The notes: generated by a model not told the origin, from the letters alone. 64,000 nt of DNA from Enterococcus mundtii (GCF_002813755.1 NZ_CP018061.1:1106001-1170000), one strand, 5' to 3'; counted from the first letter of the stretch, positions 1-11,524 are shown. Numbers and translations: made by a program.

Positions 1-144
1 GATACCTGTCGCTTATGGGATATTGCTACAAACAAACATATGGATAAAGATGTCTACCGGCGAAAGATTGGCAACATCATTCCTGTCTATCAAGAAGTGC
101 TCGATCGTTTAAATCAATTATCACTCGAAAATAAAGGAGAATAA
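1..144 (+). CDS. purC: SAICAR synthetase PurC, C-terminal part (gene starts before the window)
   Basis: The reading frame from base 1 encodes the last 47 residues and stops at 142-144. It contains DTCRLWD and HMDKDVYRR, which are typical of the PurC C-terminus. PurC joins aspartate to CAIR with ATP to make SAICAR in purine synthesis. It is followed after 3 bases by purS, so it belongs to the same operon. The N-terminal and catalytic regions lie outside the window. Confidence 0.9.
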   Translation, partial: DTCRLWDIATNKHMDKDVYRRKIGNIIPVYQEVLDRLNQLSLENKGE

Positions 145-147
145 ATC

Positions 148-402
148 ATGTATTTTGTAAAAGTGTACGTAACATATAAAGACTCAGTATTAGACCCACA
201 AGGAGAGGCAGTTAAAAATGCGGTACATCGTTTAGGCTACGACAACATTGAAGATATTCGTATCGGAAAGTATTTTGAGATCCAAGTCTCAGCAAGTGAA
301 GAAGAAGTAGAAGCAACGATCGAAGCGATTTGCGATCGTTTATTAGCAAATATCAATATGGAAACGTATCGTTATGAAATCAACAAAATGGAGGAAGTTT
401 AG
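148..402 (+). CDS. purS: Phosphoribosylformylglycinamidine synthase subunit PurS
   Basis: This 84-residue protein is the usual length for PurS, the small dimeric subunit that holds together the PurL-PurQ-PurS FGAM synthase of Gram-positive bacteria. The N-terminus ([18 protein letters not shown]) and the stretch RIGKYFEIQ are family hallmarks. An AAAGGAG ribosome binding site at the end of purC precedes the ATG. The purQ start follows the stop by one base, which fits stoichiometric co-expression of the complex. Confidence 0.96.
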   Translation: MYFVKVYVTYKDSVLDPQGEAVKNAVHRLGYDNIEDIRIGKYFEIQVSASEEEVEATIEAICDRLLANINMETYRYEINKMEEV

Positions 403-403
403 C

Positions 404-1078
404 ATGAAATTTGCCGTGATTGTTTTTCCTGGATCGAATTGTGATGCGGACTTGCTTTGGGCGATCCGTGATGTAATGGGCGCAGAAGCAGACTATGTTC
501 GTTATGACGAATCTTCTCTTGAAGGGTATGACGGAGTATTGATCCCTGGCGGCTTTTCTTACGGGGATTACTTACGTTGTGGGGCGATTGCTCGTTTTTC
601 AACAATCATGGATGAAGTGATTCGTTTTGCGGAAGAAGGAAAACCTGTTTTTGGTACATGTAATGGATTCCAAGTGTTGACGGAGGCTGGATTGTTACCA
701 GGCGTATTAAGAAGAAATGATTCACTGCGTTTCATCTGTAAGTCAGCGTCATTGAAAGTCAACAATCAAACATCTTTTACTTCAGAGTACGACAAAAATG
801 AGGTGATCCAGTTGCCGGTGGCCCATGGAGAAGGCAATTATTTTTGTGACGAAGAGACGCTTCAAGAACTGATCGACAACAACCAAATCGTGTTTACCTA
901 CGAGGGAGAAAATATCAACGGCAGTGTGGCCAACATTGCAGGGATTACAAACAAAGCAGGAAATGTGTTAGGGATGATGCCCCACCCAGAACGAGCAATG
1001 GAAGCATTACTTGGCTCAGAAGATGGCAAACGTTTCTTCGCTTCGCTATTGAAGAATTTCGGAAAGGTGACTGCATAA
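404..1078 (+). CDS. purQ: Phosphoribosylformylglycinamidine synthase, glutamine amidotransferase subunit PurQ
   Basis: This class I glutamine amidotransferase of 224 residues supplies ammonia from glutamine to PurL. The nucleophile is C86 in GTCNGFQVL, and the His/Glu of the triad lie in [10 protein letters not shown] near the C-terminus. The ATG at 404 is chosen over an in-frame ATG at 374 because it has GGAGG at 391-395 and gives the expected [14 protein letters not shown] start, while the upstream start lies inside purS. The stop abuts the purL start codon. Confidence 0.96.
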   Translation: MKFAVIVFPGSNCDADLLWAIRDVMGAEADYVRYDESSLEGYDGVLIPGGFSYGDYLRCGAIARFSTIMDEVIRFAEEGKPVFGTCNGFQVLTEAGLLPGVLRRNDSLRFICKSASLKVNNQTSFTSEYDKNEVIQLPVAHGEGNYFCDEETLQELIDNNQIVFTYEGENINGSVANIAGITNKAGNVLGMMPHPERAMEALLGSEDGKRFFASLLKNFGKVTA

Positions 1079-3301
1079 ATGAAAACAATGATGGAGCCAA
1101 CTGCATTAGAAATCAAAGAACAAAAGATTTATACGCAATGGGGACTAACGGATGAAGAATACCGGATGATCGAAGAAGACATCTTAGGTAGGATGCCTAA
1201 TTATACGGAGACCGGTTTGTTCTCAGTCATGTGGAGTGAACACTGTTCTTACAAAAATTCCAAGCCGATCTTGAGAAAATTCCCAACAAGTGGGCCGAAT
1301 GTCTTACAAGGGCCTGGTGAAGGTGCGGGCATCGTTGATATTGGAGACGGACAAGCAGTGGTTTTTAAAGCAGAAAGCCACAATCATCCTTCGGCAGTCG
1401 AACCTTATGAAGGCGCAGCAACAGGTGTTGGGGGTATTATTCGTGATATTTTCAGTATGGGTGCACGTCCGATTGCTCTACTTGATTCACTGCGTTTTGG
1501 TGAATTAGATAATCCTCGTACAAAATACCTTTTAGAAGAAGTTGTTGCTGGTATCGGAGGGTATGGTAATTGTATCGGCGTACCAACGGTTGGTGGTGAG
1601 ATCGCCTTTGATCCTTGTTATGAAGGAAATCCATTGGTCAATGCGATGTGTGTCGGGTTGATCGACCATAAAGATATCCAAAAAGGACAAGCATCAGGTG
1701 TGGGCAATTCGATCATGTATGTGGGTGCTAAGACAGGTCGAGATGGTATCCACGGTGCGACATTTGCCTCCGAAGAATTTAGTCAAGAAGAAGAACAACA
1801 ACGTTCAGCAGTCCAAGTTGGCGATCCTTTTATGGAAAAATTATTGTTAGAAGCTTGTTTGGAATTGATTTTTGACCACTCAGACATTCTTGTCGGTATC
1901 CAAGATATGGGTGCGGCAGGACTTGTTTCATCTAGTTCAGAAATGGCTTCAAAAGCAGGCTCTGGTTTGGTATTGACCTTGGACGATGTACCTCAGCGTG
2001 AATCACAGATGACCCCTTATGAAATGATGTTGTCTGAATCACAAGAACGGATGTTGATCTGTGTGAAGGCAGGATCAGAAGCGCGCGTCCAAGAACTATT
2101 CCAAAAATACGATTTAGATGCGGTGACGATCGGAAAAGTAACAGATGATGGTCAGTACCGTTTGTATCATCATGGAAAAGAAGTAGCTAATCTTCCGGTA
2201 GATGCCTTAGCAGAAGATGCGCCTGTCTACCAGAAAGAAATGGTTGAACCAGAACGGATGGCAAAATTCCGTGAATTAGGGCAATATCAACCAGTGATCG
2301 ATGACCCAAATAACGTGTTGCTAGATTTATTGCAACAACCAACGATTGCTTCAAAACGTTCGATCTATGAAACTTACGATTCTCGTGTCCAAACGAATAC
2401 AGTCGTTGCTCCGGGTAGTGATGCCGCAGTCTTACGTATTCGTGGCACGAAAAAAGCGTTAGCGATGACGACGGATTGTAATGCTCGTTATATTTATCTA
2501 GATCCAGAAATTGGTGGTCAGATCGCTGTTGCGGAAGCAGCAAGAAATATCGTCGCGAGTGGTGGACAACCGTTAGCGATCACGGATTGTTTGAACTATG
2601 GTTCTCCAGATAAACCAGAAGTATTCTGGGAATTAGCGTACTCAGCTGATGGGATTGCCAAAGCATGTGAAATGTTGGAAACACCCGTGATCTCAGGAAA
2701 TGTTTCTTTATATAACGAGACAGATGGCCAAGCGATCTATCCAACGCCGATGATCGGTATGGTCGGATTGATCGAAGCGCACGAACATATCACTACCCAA
2801 GAGTTCAAACAAGCGGGAGATTTGATCTATGTGATCGGCCAGACGTTTGCAGACTTTAACGGCAGTGAATTACAAAAGATGCAGCTTGGCAGGATCGAAG
2901 GAATGGTGGAGCATTTTGATCTAACCACCGAAAAAGAAAACCAAACCTTGGTGTTAGAAGCAATCAAAGCTGGACTGATCCAAAGTGCGCATGACTGTGC
3001 AGAAGGTGGGTTAGCGGTAGCTATCGCTGAATCAGCGTTTACAAATGGATTTGGGGTATCAACGACAATTGATCTGCCAGTTGCTCATCTGTTTTCTGAA
3101 ACACAATCACGTTTTGTCGTATCAGTAACAAGAGAAAACAAACAAGCATTTGAAAAACTAGCTGGTGATCGTGTGACATTTCTTGGTCACGTGACGGAAG
3201 AAAAACAATTAGTGGTACAAGCAAATGATGGAAGAGTTGACTTGGCAGTCGCTTCGGCGAAACAGTCTTGGGAGGAAGCGATCGAATGTCTTATGAAGTA
3301 A
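1079..3301 (+). CDS. purL: Phosphoribosylformylglycinamidine synthase subunit PurL (small type)
   Basis: This 740-residue protein is the short Gram-positive PurL, which needs PurQ and PurS, unlike the fused enzyme of about 1300 residues found in enterobacteria. It converts FGAR to FGAM with ATP. The early motif [16 protein letters not shown] and the glycine-rich [15 protein letters not shown] match the AIR synthetase-like fold shared with PurM. The start abuts the purQ stop; an in-frame ATG three codons in is an alternative. The 3' end overlaps the purF start. Confidence 0.97.
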   Translation: MKTMMEPTALEIKEQKIYTQWGLTDEEYRMIEEDILGRMPNYTETGLFSVMWSEHCSYKNSKPILRKFPTSGPNVLQGPGEGAGIVDIGDGQAVVFKAESHNHPSAVEPYEGAATGVGGIIRDIFSMGARPIALLDSLRFGELDNPRTKYLLEEVVAGIGGYGNCIGVPTVGGEIAFDPCYEGNPLVNAMCVGLIDHKDIQKGQASGVGNSIMYVGAKTGRDGIHGATFASEEFSQEEEQQRSAVQVGDPFMEKLLLEACLELIFDHSDILVGIQDMGAAGLVSSSSEMASKAGSGLVLTLDDVPQRESQMTPYEMMLSESQERMLICVKAGSEARVQELFQKYDLDAVTIGKVTDDGQYRLYHHGKEVANLPVDALAEDAPVYQKEMVEPERMAKFRELGQYQPVIDDPNNVLLDLLQQPTIASKRSIYETYDSRVQTNTVVAPGSDAAVLRIRGTKKALAMTTDCNARYIYLDPEIGGQIAVAEAARNIVASGGQPLAITDCLNYGSPDKPEVFWELAYSADGIAKACEMLETPVISGNVSLYNETDGQAIYPTPMIGMVGLIEAHEHITTQEFKQAGDLIYVIGQTFADFNGSELQKMQLGRIEGMVEHFDLTTEKENQTLVLEAIKAGLIQSAHDCAEGGLAVAIAESAFTNGFGVSTTIDLPVAHLFSETQSRFVVSVTRENKQAFEKLAGDRVTFLGHVTEEKQLVVQANDGRVDLAVASAKQSWEEAIECLMK

Positions 3302-4725
3302 GAAGCATCAATGAAGAATGTGGAGTGTTCGGTGTTTGGGGACATCCTCAAGCTGCCAATGTCACTTACTTTGGTTTGCATAGTTTGCAGCATCGTGGGC
3401 AAGAAGGCGCTGGCATCGTATCGAATGATGATGGGAAATTATATGGTCACCGTGATCTTGGGCTTCTTTCGGAGGTATTCAAAGATCCAAGAAAACTAGC
3501 AGCTTTATCTGGACAAGCAGCGATCGGTCACGTTCGCTATGCTACTGCGGGCAATGGCAGTGTAGATAATATCCAACCTTTTTTATTCAAATTTTACGAT
3601 CAATCGATTGGGTTGGCTCATAACGGCAATCTGACGAATGCTCGCTCTTTGCGGACGTCTTTAGAAAAAGATGGTGCTATCTTTCATTCAAATTCAGATA
3701 CAGAGATCTTGATGCATTTGATCCGTCGTAGTAACGAAGAAACATTTTTAGACAGATTAAAGGAAGCCTTAGCTGAGGTAAAAGGCGGGTTTGCCTACTT
3801 ATTACTGACAGAAGACGCCATGGTTGCGGCACTGGACCCTAATGGTTTTCGCCCATTAGCCATTGGTCAAATGAAAAATGGCGCATATGTCATTACTTCT
3901 GAAACCTGTGCGCTGGAAGGAATCGGTGCGCGCTTCGTACGTGATGTCTTGCCAGGAGAAATCGTCATCATCAATGATGATGGCTATACGATCGAACAAT
4001 ACACGACAGATACTCAACTGGCGATTTGTTCGATGGAATATATTTACTTTGCACGTCCGGATTCTGATATTGCAGGGATCAATGTGCATACAGCACGCAA
4101 AAATATGGGGAGACGTTTAGCGGCTGAAGCGCCGATCGAAGCAGATATGGTAGTTGGTGTGCCGAATTCTTCGTTGTCAGCAGCCAGTGGGTATGCGGAA
4201 GCAAGTGGAATCCCTTATGAGATCGGCTTGGTGAAAAATCAATACGTGGCGCGTACGTTCATTCAACCAACGCCAGAATTAAGAGAACAAGGTGTGCGAA
4301 TGAAACTTTCAGCGGTTCGAGGAGTTGTTGAAGGAAAAAAAATCATTATGGTCGATGATTCGATCGTTCGCGGCACTACAAGCCGAAGAATCGTCAATCT
4401 ATTAAAAGAAGCCGGAGCAAAGGAAGTCCATGTACGAATTGCATCTCCACCATTGAAATATCCATGTTTTTATGGGATCGACATCCAAACGAGGAAAGAA
4501 CTGATCGCAGCGAATCATTCAATCGAAGAAATCAGAGAATGTATCGGTGCAGATTCGTTGGATTTCTTGAGTGAAGAAGGTTTGATTGGAGCAATCGGCC
4601 TACAAAAAGATGCCCCTTATTCAGGGTTATGTATGGCTTATTTCAACGGCGATTATCCGACACCGCTATATGACTACGAAGAAAAATACCAAGAATCTTT
4701 AAAAGAAAAAGTATCATTTTTTTAA
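3286..4725 (+). CDS. purF: Amidophosphoribosyltransferase PurF
   Basis: PurF catalyses the first committed purine step, PRPP plus glutamine to phosphoribosylamine. The protein has 479 residues. The N-terminus [12 protein letters not shown] shows an 11-residue propeptide before the Ntn nucleophile Cys12, as in B. subtilis PurF. The PRPP loop [15 protein letters not shown] lies in the C-terminal half, and cysteines in KYPCFYG and SGLCMAY fit the iron-sulfur cluster of the Bacillus-type enzyme. The ATG at 3286 has GGAGG at 3271-3275 and overlaps purL; a TTG further upstream is not needed. Confidence 0.97.
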   Translation: MSYEVRSINEECGVFGVWGHPQAANVTYFGLHSLQHRGQEGAGIVSNDDGKLYGHRDLGLLSEVFKDPRKLAALSGQAAIGHVRYATAGNGSVDNIQPFLFKFYDQSIGLAHNGNLTNARSLRTSLEKDGAIFHSNSDTEILMHLIRRSNEETFLDRLKEALAEVKGGFAYLLLTEDAMVAALDPNGFRPLAIGQMKNGAYVITSETCALEGIGARFVRDVLPGEIVIINDDGYTIEQYTTDTQLAICSMEYIYFARPDSDIAGINVHTARKNMGRRLAAEAPIEADMVVGVPNSSLSAASGYAEASGIPYEIGLVKNQYVARTFIQPTPELREQGVRMKLSAVRGVVEGKKIIMVDDSIVRGTTSRRIVNLLKEAGAKEVHVRIASPPLKYPCFYGIDIQTRKELIAANHSIEEIRECIGADSLDFLSEEGLIGAIGLQKDAPYSGLCMAYFNGDYPTPLYDYEEKYQESLKEKVSFF

Positions 4726-4755
4726 ACGGAGCAAATGAAAGGAGCAAGTAATCAA

Positions 4756-5799
4756 ATGAGTAATGCTTATGCAAAAGCGGGTGTGGACGTAGAAGCGGGT
4801 TATGAAGTCGTGGATCGCATCAAAAAACATGTGAAGAAAACAGAAAGAATCGGTGTGATGGGGGCATTAGGAGGATTTGGTGGTTGCTTTGACCTTAGTG
4901 GATTCCAATTAAAAGAACCTGTCTTAGTTTCCGGAACAGACGGTGTAGGTACTAAGTTAGCTGTAGCTATCGCCGCAGATCGCCATGAAACGATCGGTAT
5001 CGATTGTGTCGCGATGTGTGTCAATGATATTTTGGCACAAGGGGCAGAACCTTTATACTTTTTAGATTATTTGGCAACAGGTAAAAATGATCCGGAACGT
5101 TTAGAAAAAGTCGTAGCAGGCGTTGCCGCTGGCTGTGTTTCAGCAAACATGGCATTGATCGGTGGCGAAACAGCAGAAATGCCAGGCATGTATCAAGGGG
5201 ACGATTATGATCTGGCAGGCTTTGCGGTAGGGATCGCGGAAAAAGCGCAATTGATTACTGGTCAATCGATCACAACAGGTGATATCTTGCTAGGTTTGCC
5301 TTCTAGTGGCATCCATTCCAATGGGTACTCTTTGGTTCGTAAAATCTTTTTTGACCAGCATGGTTTTTCATTAGAAGAAACGATCGAAGGGTTGGATTCC
5401 TCTTTGGCAGATGTGTTGCTTGAACCAACCAAAATCTATGTTTCGACTTTACTGCCATTAGTCAAAGAAGAGAAGATCAAAGGTGCCGCACATATTACAG
5501 GTGGTGGATTTATTGAGAATATTCCACGGATGTTGCCAGAAAACGTTGCTGCCAGTATCGATCTAGGCACTTGGCCAGTTTTACCGGTCTTCGATTGTTT
5601 ACAAAAGTATGGTGAGATCCCTGCACATGAAATGTATGAGATCTTTAACATGGGCATTGGAATGGTCATTGCAGTTGCTCCTGAAAAAGCCAGTGAAATC
5701 ATTGATCAAATCCGCAAATCTGGCGAAGAAGTCTATCAAATCGGGCAAGTCGTACCTTTTGAGGAGCAAAAAGTCGTGATCGCAGAGGGGAAAAAATGA
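4756..5799 (+). CDS. purM: Phosphoribosylformylglycinamidine cyclo-ligase (AIR synthetase) PurM
   Basis: PurM closes FGAM to AIR with ATP. The 347-residue product starts [15 protein letters not shown], the standard PurM beginning, and contains GTDGVGTKL and [11 protein letters not shown]. The ATG at 4756 is preferred to an in-frame ATG at 4735 because AAAGGAG lies between them at 4738-4744. The stop codon TGA is shared with the purN start (ATGA overlap), giving translational coupling. Confidence 0.96.
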   Translation: MSNAYAKAGVDVEAGYEVVDRIKKHVKKTERIGVMGALGGFGGCFDLSGFQLKEPVLVSGTDGVGTKLAVAIAADRHETIGIDCVAMCVNDILAQGAEPLYFLDYLATGKNDPERLEKVVAGVAAGCVSANMALIGGETAEMPGMYQGDDYDLAGFAVGIAEKAQLITGQSITTGDILLGLPSSGIHSNGYSLVRKIFFDQHGFSLEETIEGLDSSLADVLLEPTKIYVSTLLPLVKEEKIKGAAHITGGGFIENIPRMLPENVAASIDLGTWPVLPVFDCLQKYGEIPAHEMYEIFNMGIGMVIAVAPEKASEIIDQIRKSGEEVYQIGQVVPFEEQKVVIAEGKK

Positions 5800-6374
5800 A
5801 GATTGCCGTCTTTGCTTCAGGAAATGGCAGTAACTTTCAAGCGCTGGTCGATTATTTTAAAAAAAACCGACTTTCTGCGACAATCGAGTGGTTGTTTTGT
5901 GATCAGCCACATGCCTATGTTTTACAACGGGCAAAAAAAGCGCAAGTTCCGAGCACATGTTTTTCACCGAAAGAGTTTGCATCCAAAACGGAGTACGAAC
6001 AAGCGATCCTTGAAGAATTAGCAAACCGAGAGATTGATTTGATCGTATTGGCTGGCTATATGCGAATCGTTGGTGAAGGCTTATTGTCTATTTACGAAAA
6101 TAAAATGATCAATATCCACCCTTCGTTATTACCAAATTTTCCAGGTCTTCATGGGATTCGCGATGCTTTTGAAGCAGGCGTGGAAGAAACAGGTGTGACT
6201 GTCCATTATATCGATCGTGGTGTGGATACTGGACCGATCATTCGTCAGGAAAAAGTAGTAATCGAAAAAGAAGATACATTAGCTACATTGGAACAAAAAA
6301 TCCATCAAATCGAACATCAGATCTTTCCAGAAGTAATCGCAAAAATAGTAAATATGGGAGATGTAAACAAATGA
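5796..6374 (+). CDS. purN: Phosphoribosylglycinamide formyltransferase PurN
   Basis: This 192-residue folate-dependent GAR transformylase transfers formyl from 10-formyl-THF. It shows [10 protein letters not shown] near the N-terminus and the catalytic region [16 protein letters not shown] with downstream [10 protein letters not shown]. It overlaps purM by four bases (ATGA) and purH by four bases, so the three are coupled. Length is typical of the family. Confidence 0.96.
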   Translation: MKIAVFASGNGSNFQALVDYFKKNRLSATIEWLFCDQPHAYVLQRAKKAQVPSTCFSPKEFASKTEYEQAILEELANREIDLIVLAGYMRIVGEGLLSIYENKMINIHPSLLPNFPGLHGIRDAFEAGVEETGVTVHYIDRGVDTGPIIRQEKVVIEKEDTLATLEQKIHQIEHQIFPEVIAKIVNMGDVNK

Positions 6375-7903
6375 CAAGAGCGTTAATAAGTGTTTCAGAT
6401 AAGACTGGGGTCATTGACTTTGCAAAAGGACTACGTGCTGCCGGTATAGAGATCATTTCCACAGGTGGAACTAAAACAGCTTTGGAAGAAGCAGGAATCG
6501 AAACTATTTCTATCGATGAAGTGACTGGTTTTCCTGAGATGATGGATGGCCGAGTAAAAACTTTACATCCAAAAATCCACGGAGGATTATTAGGGCGTCG
6601 AGATAGTGAAAGCCATATGGAGGCAATGGAAAAAGAAGCCATCCAACCAATCGATATTGTCTGTGTCAACCTTTATCCATTCAAGGAAACGATCTTAAAA
6701 CCAGAAACGACCGAAGCAGATGCGATCGAAAATATTGATATCGGTGGACCGAGCATGTTGCGAAGTGCTGCAAAAAATCATGCTTTCGTAACAGCCATCG
6801 TTGATCCCGTTGATTATGCGATCGTTTTAGCAGAAATCCAGCAAGAAGGTTACACGACTCTTGCGACGCGCAGAAAACTAGCAGCAAAAGTTTTCCGTCA
6901 TACGGCGGCTTATGATGCCTTGATCGGACAATATCTCACAGAGGCAGTGGGTGAGAAAGAACCTGAGAATCTAACACTTACCTACACGCGTAAACAAGAC
7001 CTTCGTTATGGTGAGAATAGCCATCAAGAAGCAGCGTTTTATCAGGCGGCGTTACCAATGAGCTACTCGATTGCAAGTGCAGTACAATTGCACGGTAAGG
7101 AACTTTCTTTCAATAATATTCGTGATGCGGATGCTGCGTTACGTATCATGAGAGAGTTCACGGAACCAACGGTCGTTGCGCTAAAACATATGAATCCATG
7201 TGGTATCGGAAGTGGCGAGACGATTTTCTCTGCGTGGGAAGCAGCTTATGCTGCTGATCCGGTATCGATCTTTGGCGGTATTATCGTATTGAATCGGGAA
7301 GTCGATTTGGTTAGTGCACAAGCAATGACCCAATTATTTTTAGAAATCATTATCGCTCCTAGTTACAGTGAAGAGGCGCTAGCTGTACTGAAAACAAAGA
7401 AAAATCTCCGTCTGTTGCAAGTCGATTTCTCAAATGTGGAGGGAAATGCTAACGAAATGGTCTCTGTCTTAGGAGGTTTACTGATCCAACAAGATGATCG
7501 TGCAATGGAAGAACCCGAAAGTTGGACTGTAGTCACCGATCGTCAACCCACAAAAGAAGAGCAAGCAGCGATGGCTTTTGCTTGGAAAGCAGTCAAACAT
7601 GTGAAATCAAATGCGATCGTCGTTGCAAATCAACAGCAAACCCTCGGTATTGGTGCCGGTCAAATGAATCGTGTGGGTTCGGTCAAGCTTGCAATCGAAC
7701 AAGCTGGTGCTAAAGCCGGAACAGCTGCGCTTGCAAGTGATGCTTACTTCCCGATGGATGACTCTGTCGAATACGCTGCGAATCATGGTATCAAAGCAAT
7801 CATCCAACCAGGAGGAAGTATCAAAGATCAAGCCTCAATCGATATGGCAAATAAGCATGGTATCACAATGGTATTTACCGGCGTGCGTCATTTTAGACAT
7901 TAA
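6371..7903 (+). CDS. purH: Bifunctional AICAR transformylase / IMP cyclohydrolase PurH
   Basis: PurH carries out the last two steps to IMP. The 510-residue protein has an N-terminal IMP cyclohydrolase (MGS-like) domain, seen as [18 protein letters not shown] and [13 protein letters not shown], and a C-terminal formyltransferase domain with [14 protein letters not shown] and the KHMNPCG motif. The ATG overlaps the purN stop by four bases. It is a complete frame with normal family length and is followed 15 bases later by purD. Confidence 0.97.
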   Translation: MTRALISVSDKTGVIDFAKGLRAAGIEIISTGGTKTALEEAGIETISIDEVTGFPEMMDGRVKTLHPKIHGGLLGRRDSESHMEAMEKEAIQPIDIVCVNLYPFKETILKPETTEADAIENIDIGGPSMLRSAAKNHAFVTAIVDPVDYAIVLAEIQQEGYTTLATRRKLAAKVFRHTAAYDALIGQYLTEAVGEKEPENLTLTYTRKQDLRYGENSHQEAAFYQAALPMSYSIASAVQLHGKELSFNNIRDADAALRIMREFTEPTVVALKHMNPCGIGSGETIFSAWEAAYAADPVSIFGGIIVLNREVDLVSAQAMTQLFLEIIIAPSYSEEALAVLKTKKNLRLLQVDFSNVEGNANEMVSVLGGLLIQQDDRAMEEPESWTVVTDRQPTKEEQAAMAFAWKAVKHVKSNAIVVANQQQTLGIGAGQMNRVGSVKLAIEQAGAKAGTAALASDAYFPMDDSVEYAANHGIKAIIQPGGSIKDQASIDMANKHGITMVFTGVRHFRH

Positions 7904-7918
7904 GAAGGAGCGAATAAA

Positions 7919-9184
7919 ATGAAATGTTTAGTGATTGGCTCGGGCGGACGAGAACATGCAATCAGTAAAAAACTTGCAGCTAGTCCGTTAGTCGAAGCGG
8001 TGTATTGCGCACCTGGAAATGCAGGGATGAAAAAAGATGGGATTCGTTTGGTAAATCTTGCTGAAACAGAACATGAAGGATTGATCGAGTTTGTTCGATC
8101 TGAAGGAATCGCCTGGACATTTGTAGGTCCAGAGATCCCTCTACTCAATGGGATCGTTGATGATTTTCAAGCGGAAGGATTAGCGATTTTTGGTCCAACT
8201 AAAGCAGCTGCCTTGATTGAAGGTTCAAAAAGCTTTGCCAAAGAGTTAATGGCACGTCAAGGTATTCCTACGGCAGAGTCACAAACGTTTAGCCGTTTTG
8301 CTGAAGCAAGAAAATATATTGAAGCGAAAGGCGCACCGATCGTTATCAAAGCAGACGGATTAGCTGCTGGTAAAGGGGTCGTTGTGGCAGAAACCCTCGA
8401 AGCCGCTGTCGAAGCCGCTTCAGAGATGCTAGAACATAATCGATTTGGTGCTAGTGGGCAACAAATCGTTGTGGAAGAGTTCTTGTCTGGTGAAGAGTTC
8501 TCTTTACTTGCTTTTGTCCGAGATACAGAAGTTTATCCCATGGTGATCTCGCAAGATCACAAACGAGCGTATAATGGTGATAGAGGTCCAAATACCGGTG
8601 GAATGGGTGCCTATACACCTGTACCACAAATCCCTCAAACCATGGTTGATCAAGCTGTCGAAGAGGTGCTGAAACCCGCAGTGCGAGGAATGAAGGAACT
8701 AGGACGTCCGTTTACTGGTATTTTATATGCAGGGTTAATTGCCACAGCAGAAGGACCAAAAGTAATCGAGTTCAATGCTCGGTTTGGTGACCCTGAAACG
8801 CAAGTCGTCTTGCCACGACTCAAAAGTGATCTAGCAGAAATCATTGACCGTCTATTATCAGGAAAGGCAGTCGAGTTATCATGGGAGTCAGAAGGGTTTT
8901 GCTTAGGGGTAGTCGTTGCTGCGGAAGGTTATCCAGAAAACTACCAAAAAGGCGCCTTACTTCCAGATTTTTCAACTGATCCAGATGTGTCCATCTATTA
9001 TGCCGGAGTAGAGGAACGAGCAGAAGAATTGGTAGGTGCAGGAGGACGGATCTATTTGGTGGAGGCTAGTGGTCAGACAATCGAGGAAGCGCAAGAAAAA
9101 ATATACTCGGTTTTAAAAGTCAAGAATACTGATCATACATTCTATCGGACGGATGTCGGCTCAAAAGCCTTGGTACAAAAGTAA
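7919..9184 (+). CDS. purD: Phosphoribosylamine--glycine ligase PurD
   Basis: PurD makes GAR from phosphoribosylamine and glycine with ATP. The 421-residue protein begins MKCLVIGSGGREHAI and has the ATP-grasp segments KADGLAAGKGVVVA and EFNARFGDPETQVVLPRL. An AAGGAG site lies 10 bases before the ATG. It is the last gene of the operon: a terminator follows within 20 bases and the next gene has its own spacing. Confidence 0.97.
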   Translation: MKCLVIGSGGREHAISKKLAASPLVEAVYCAPGNAGMKKDGIRLVNLAETEHEGLIEFVRSEGIAWTFVGPEIPLLNGIVDDFQAEGLAIFGPTKAAALIEGSKSFAKELMARQGIPTAESQTFSRFAEARKYIEAKGAPIVIKADGLAAGKGVVVAETLEAAVEAASEMLEHNRFGASGQQIVVEEFLSGEEFSLLAFVRDTEVYPMVISQDHKRAYNGDRGPNTGGMGAYTPVPQIPQTMVDQAVEEVLKPAVRGMKELGRPFTGILYAGLIATAEGPKVIEFNARFGDPETQVVLPRLKSDLAEIIDRLLSGKAVELSWESEGFCLGVVVAAEGYPENYQKGALLPDFSTDPDVSIYYAGVEERAEELVGAGGRIYLVEASGQTIEEAQEKIYSVLKVKNTDHTFYRTDVGSKALVQK

Positions 9185-9199
9185 AATCTAAATAAAGAA

Positions 9200-9247
9200 A
9201 TAAAACTATTTTTTGCTGAATAGGAAAAATAGTTTTATTTTTTTTGA
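9200..9247 (+). terminator. Rho-independent terminator of the pur operon
   Basis: The inverted arms AAAACTATTTTT and AAAAATAGTTTT flank a short loop and are followed by a run of T. It lies 16 bases after the purD stop. The AT-rich stem also has an A-run on its left, but no convergent gene is present. Confidence 0.8.
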
Positions 9248-9302
9248 AGCCTTTTCATGGTGATTATGGTAAAATCGAGTTGGTAAGAAAGGATGAGATT
9301 TG

Positions 9303-10217
9303 ATGAAAAAGATTCGTTTAGGGACTTCTGACCAGCTCGTATCCTCCGTCATTTTAGGTTGTATGCGGTTGAATGGTTCTGAGCAACCTGAAAAAGTGAT
9401 TGAAACAGCTTTTGAAAATGGCATCAACTTTTTTGACCATGCGGATATTTACGGTGGTGGGGACTGTGAAACAATTTTTGCTCAAGCGTTAGCAAAAACT
9501 TCGCTAAAACGTGATGAATTATTTATCCAAACGAAATGCGGGATCGTACCAGGAAAGATGTTTGATTTCTCAAAAAAACACATCATTCAATCGGTTGAAG
9601 ATAGCTTGCGTCGATTAGATATGGAATACGTTGATGCCTTGTTACTTCATCGTCCAGACACGCTCGTTGAACCCGAAGAAGTGGCGGAAGCGTTTGATGA
9701 GTTGGAACAATCTGGCAAGGTTCGTTTCTTTGGTGTGAGCAATCAAAAGCCAATGCAGATCGAGTTATTGAAAAAATATGTGAAACAGCCGTTACTGGCA
9801 AATCAATTACAGTTTGGTCTGAAACATTCCGAAATGATCGATCAGGGAATCCATGTGAACATGACGGATCAAGCAAGTATTGACCATGATGGCAGTATCC
9901 TAGATTATTCTCGTTTGCATGAGATGACAATCCAAGCGTGGTCGCCTTATCAATATGGCTTCTTTGAAGGTGTATTCATTGGAAATGAAAAATTCCCAGA
10001 ATTGAATCAGTCGTTAAACGAACTGGCAGAAAAATATCAGACGACACCAACAGGGTTAGCGTCGGCGTGGATCTTACGTCATCCTGCAAATATGCAGGTG
10101 ATCGCTGGAACGATGAATCTGACAAGGATTGAAGAAATCGCGAAAGCATCGATGATCGATATGACCCGAGAAGATTGGTATGCATTGTATCGTGCTGCAG
10201 GCAATATTTTGCCATAA
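9303..10217 (+). CDS. Aldo/keto reductase (YdhF-like)
   Basis: This 304-residue protein is an NADPH-dependent aldo/keto reductase. The tetrad is visible as Asp and Tyr in NFFDHADIYGGGDCE, Lys in IQTKCG and His in LLLHRPD; SGKVRFFGVSN and the C-terminal VIAGTMN fit cofactor binding. The ATG at 9303 has AAAGGATGAG upstream; the preceding TTG codon is also in frame. It stands alone between two terminators, so the substrate cannot be inferred from context. The sequence resembles the uncharacterised E. coli YdhF branch. Confidence 0.88.
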   Translation: MKKIRLGTSDQLVSSVILGCMRLNGSEQPEKVIETAFENGINFFDHADIYGGGDCETIFAQALAKTSLKRDELFIQTKCGIVPGKMFDFSKKHIIQSVEDSLRRLDMEYVDALLLHRPDTLVEPEEVAEAFDELEQSGKVRFFGVSNQKPMQIELLKKYVKQPLLANQLQFGLKHSEMIDQGIHVNMTDQASIDHDGSILDYSRLHEMTIQAWSPYQYGFFEGVFIGNEKFPELNQSLNELAEKYQTTPTGLASAWILRHPANMQVIAGTMNLTRIEEIAKASMIDMTREDWYALYRAAGNILP

Positions 10218-10235
10218 AATAAAAGATATCGTTAG

Positions 10236-10276
10236 CCGACTCTCTGTTTTTTATGAGAAAGAGAGTCGGTTTTTAC
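10236..10276 (+). terminator. Rho-independent terminator after the aldo/keto reductase gene
   Basis: The arms CCGACTCTCT and AGAGAGTCGG form a 10-bp stem followed by TTTTT. It begins 18 bases after the stop codon. Confidence 0.85.
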
Positions 10277-10322
10277 AAAAATAGAAAAACGATGAACAGT
10301 ATCGAAGAAAAGAGGAGAATCA

Positions 10323-11444
10323 ATGGATAAACAGTTAAGGAAACTATTGCAAGATGAGAGAAAATACTTATACGCCGATTTTAGTACATTACATAAAACA
10401 CAACAAAAACTATATAATGAGATCACCAAAGAACAAAATAACTTATTGAATAAATTTCCTGAAAATGAAACACAAGCAAAAAAACTTATCGACCCAATCA
10501 ATTCTTATGAAAATAAGATCGAAATGTGGGTAGCCAACGCCATGCGGATGGAAAAAATGGAGAAACATATCCAATCTATCCGATTAAAATTACATGCGGG
10601 CTTTCATCAACCAAGCAAGGCTTTCGAAAGAATGGGTTATCAGGAAAATTCGGCTAGAATCATGCTTGAAAAACGTAGTGAACAGTTTTATCCCAAGGTG
10701 TTTCAACAATTGATTTCAAATATCACTTCCTTCCTTGGTCAGGATGTAACTTTCGCCCGTGGTGAAGCAAAAATTCCACAATCGGTTGATCTAAACCTAA
10801 GTAAAAAAACGCTACAAACACGTAAAGATCGTTTATCAGCTGAATTTAAAGTACTACATAAAGAATCAAATGAATGGAAAAATGATTTAAAAACCTTAAC
10901 GAAACAAGTGTTACAGCATCGTAAAGATTTAGAAAATCCTGATCTTCGCATGGATTTTAAAAGAGGTTTGGAATCGCATCACTCTATTGAACATATTGCA
11001 GGCCCTGTCATCAATTCGATCGAATCGCTCCATTCAAGTATGTTGAATTACGCAGAAAGTTTGATCCATTTAAATAAAAAAGAGGGAGAACTTTTTGAAA
11101 CCAGAGCGCAAATCAACGGGAAAGAGCAGTATGTCAATGGGAGTCATACGCTGAAAAGCTTGAATTACCAGCGTGGTCAGGCACTAACTGATCTAAAAGC
11201 AATAAGCAAAGAATATTATACTCCTAAAGTGCTGTCAGCGATCGATTATGTACGTGGTCTAGGTGCAGGAGTACTAAGAACAGTTGATGTAGATAAGCAT
11301 GTACAGACGGACAGAAAACTCCAACAAGTATCTCAGCTAAAAGCACAAGGCTCTTTCGCCGACCGTGCGAATCGTGCGAAAAAAATGGCGGGAGATTTCC
11401 AACAAAATCGCCCAACAACAAGCAACCACGAAAAAAGTCGTTAG
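10323..11444 (+). CDS. Unrecognised helical, Lys/Gln-rich cytoplasmic protein
   Basis: I do not recognise this 373-residue protein. It has no signal peptide, no membrane segment and no catalytic motif that I can see. Composition and spacing suggest long alpha helices and coiled coils throughout (for example residues 1-60 and 160-220). The C-terminal tail is basic and polar (SNHEKSR). The ATG has AGAGGAG eight bases upstream. It is monocistronic between two strong terminators, with more AT-biased codons than the metabolic genes around it. A second orphan of similar size and style lies at 41297, although I see no clear alignment between the two. Confidence 0.7.
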   Translation: MDKQLRKLLQDERKYLYADFSTLHKTQQKLYNEITKEQNNLLNKFPENETQAKKLIDPINSYENKIEMWVANAMRMEKMEKHIQSIRLKLHAGFHQPSKAFERMGYQENSARIMLEKRSEQFYPKVFQQLISNITSFLGQDVTFARGEAKIPQSVDLNLSKKTLQTRKDRLSAEFKVLHKESNEWKNDLKTLTKQVLQHRKDLENPDLRMDFKRGLESHHSIEHIAGPVINSIESLHSSMLNYAESLIHLNKKEGELFETRAQINGKEQYVNGSHTLKSLNYQRGQALTDLKAISKEYYTPKVLSAIDYVRGLGAGVLRTVDVDKHVQTDRKLQQVSQLKAQGSFADRANRAKKMAGDFQQNRPTTSNHEKSR

Positions 11445-11485
11445 GAATCATTGTGATTTCACAAACAAATAAGTAAAGTAAAATC

Positions 11486-11524
11486 AAAAAAAGCGAACAT
11501 TTTTTTAACGTTCGCTTTTTTTGT
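11486..11524 (+). terminator. Rho-independent terminator after the orphan helical protein
   Basis: AAAAAAGCGAAC pairs with GTTCGCTTTTTT across an AT-rich loop, and the right arm runs directly into seven T. A-runs on the left side could also allow termination on the minus strand. Confidence 0.8.

Noticed and set aside
3268-3285. Upstream TTG start for purF
   Set aside because: It would add six residues ahead of the propeptide and lies upstream of the GGAGG that serves ATG 3286.
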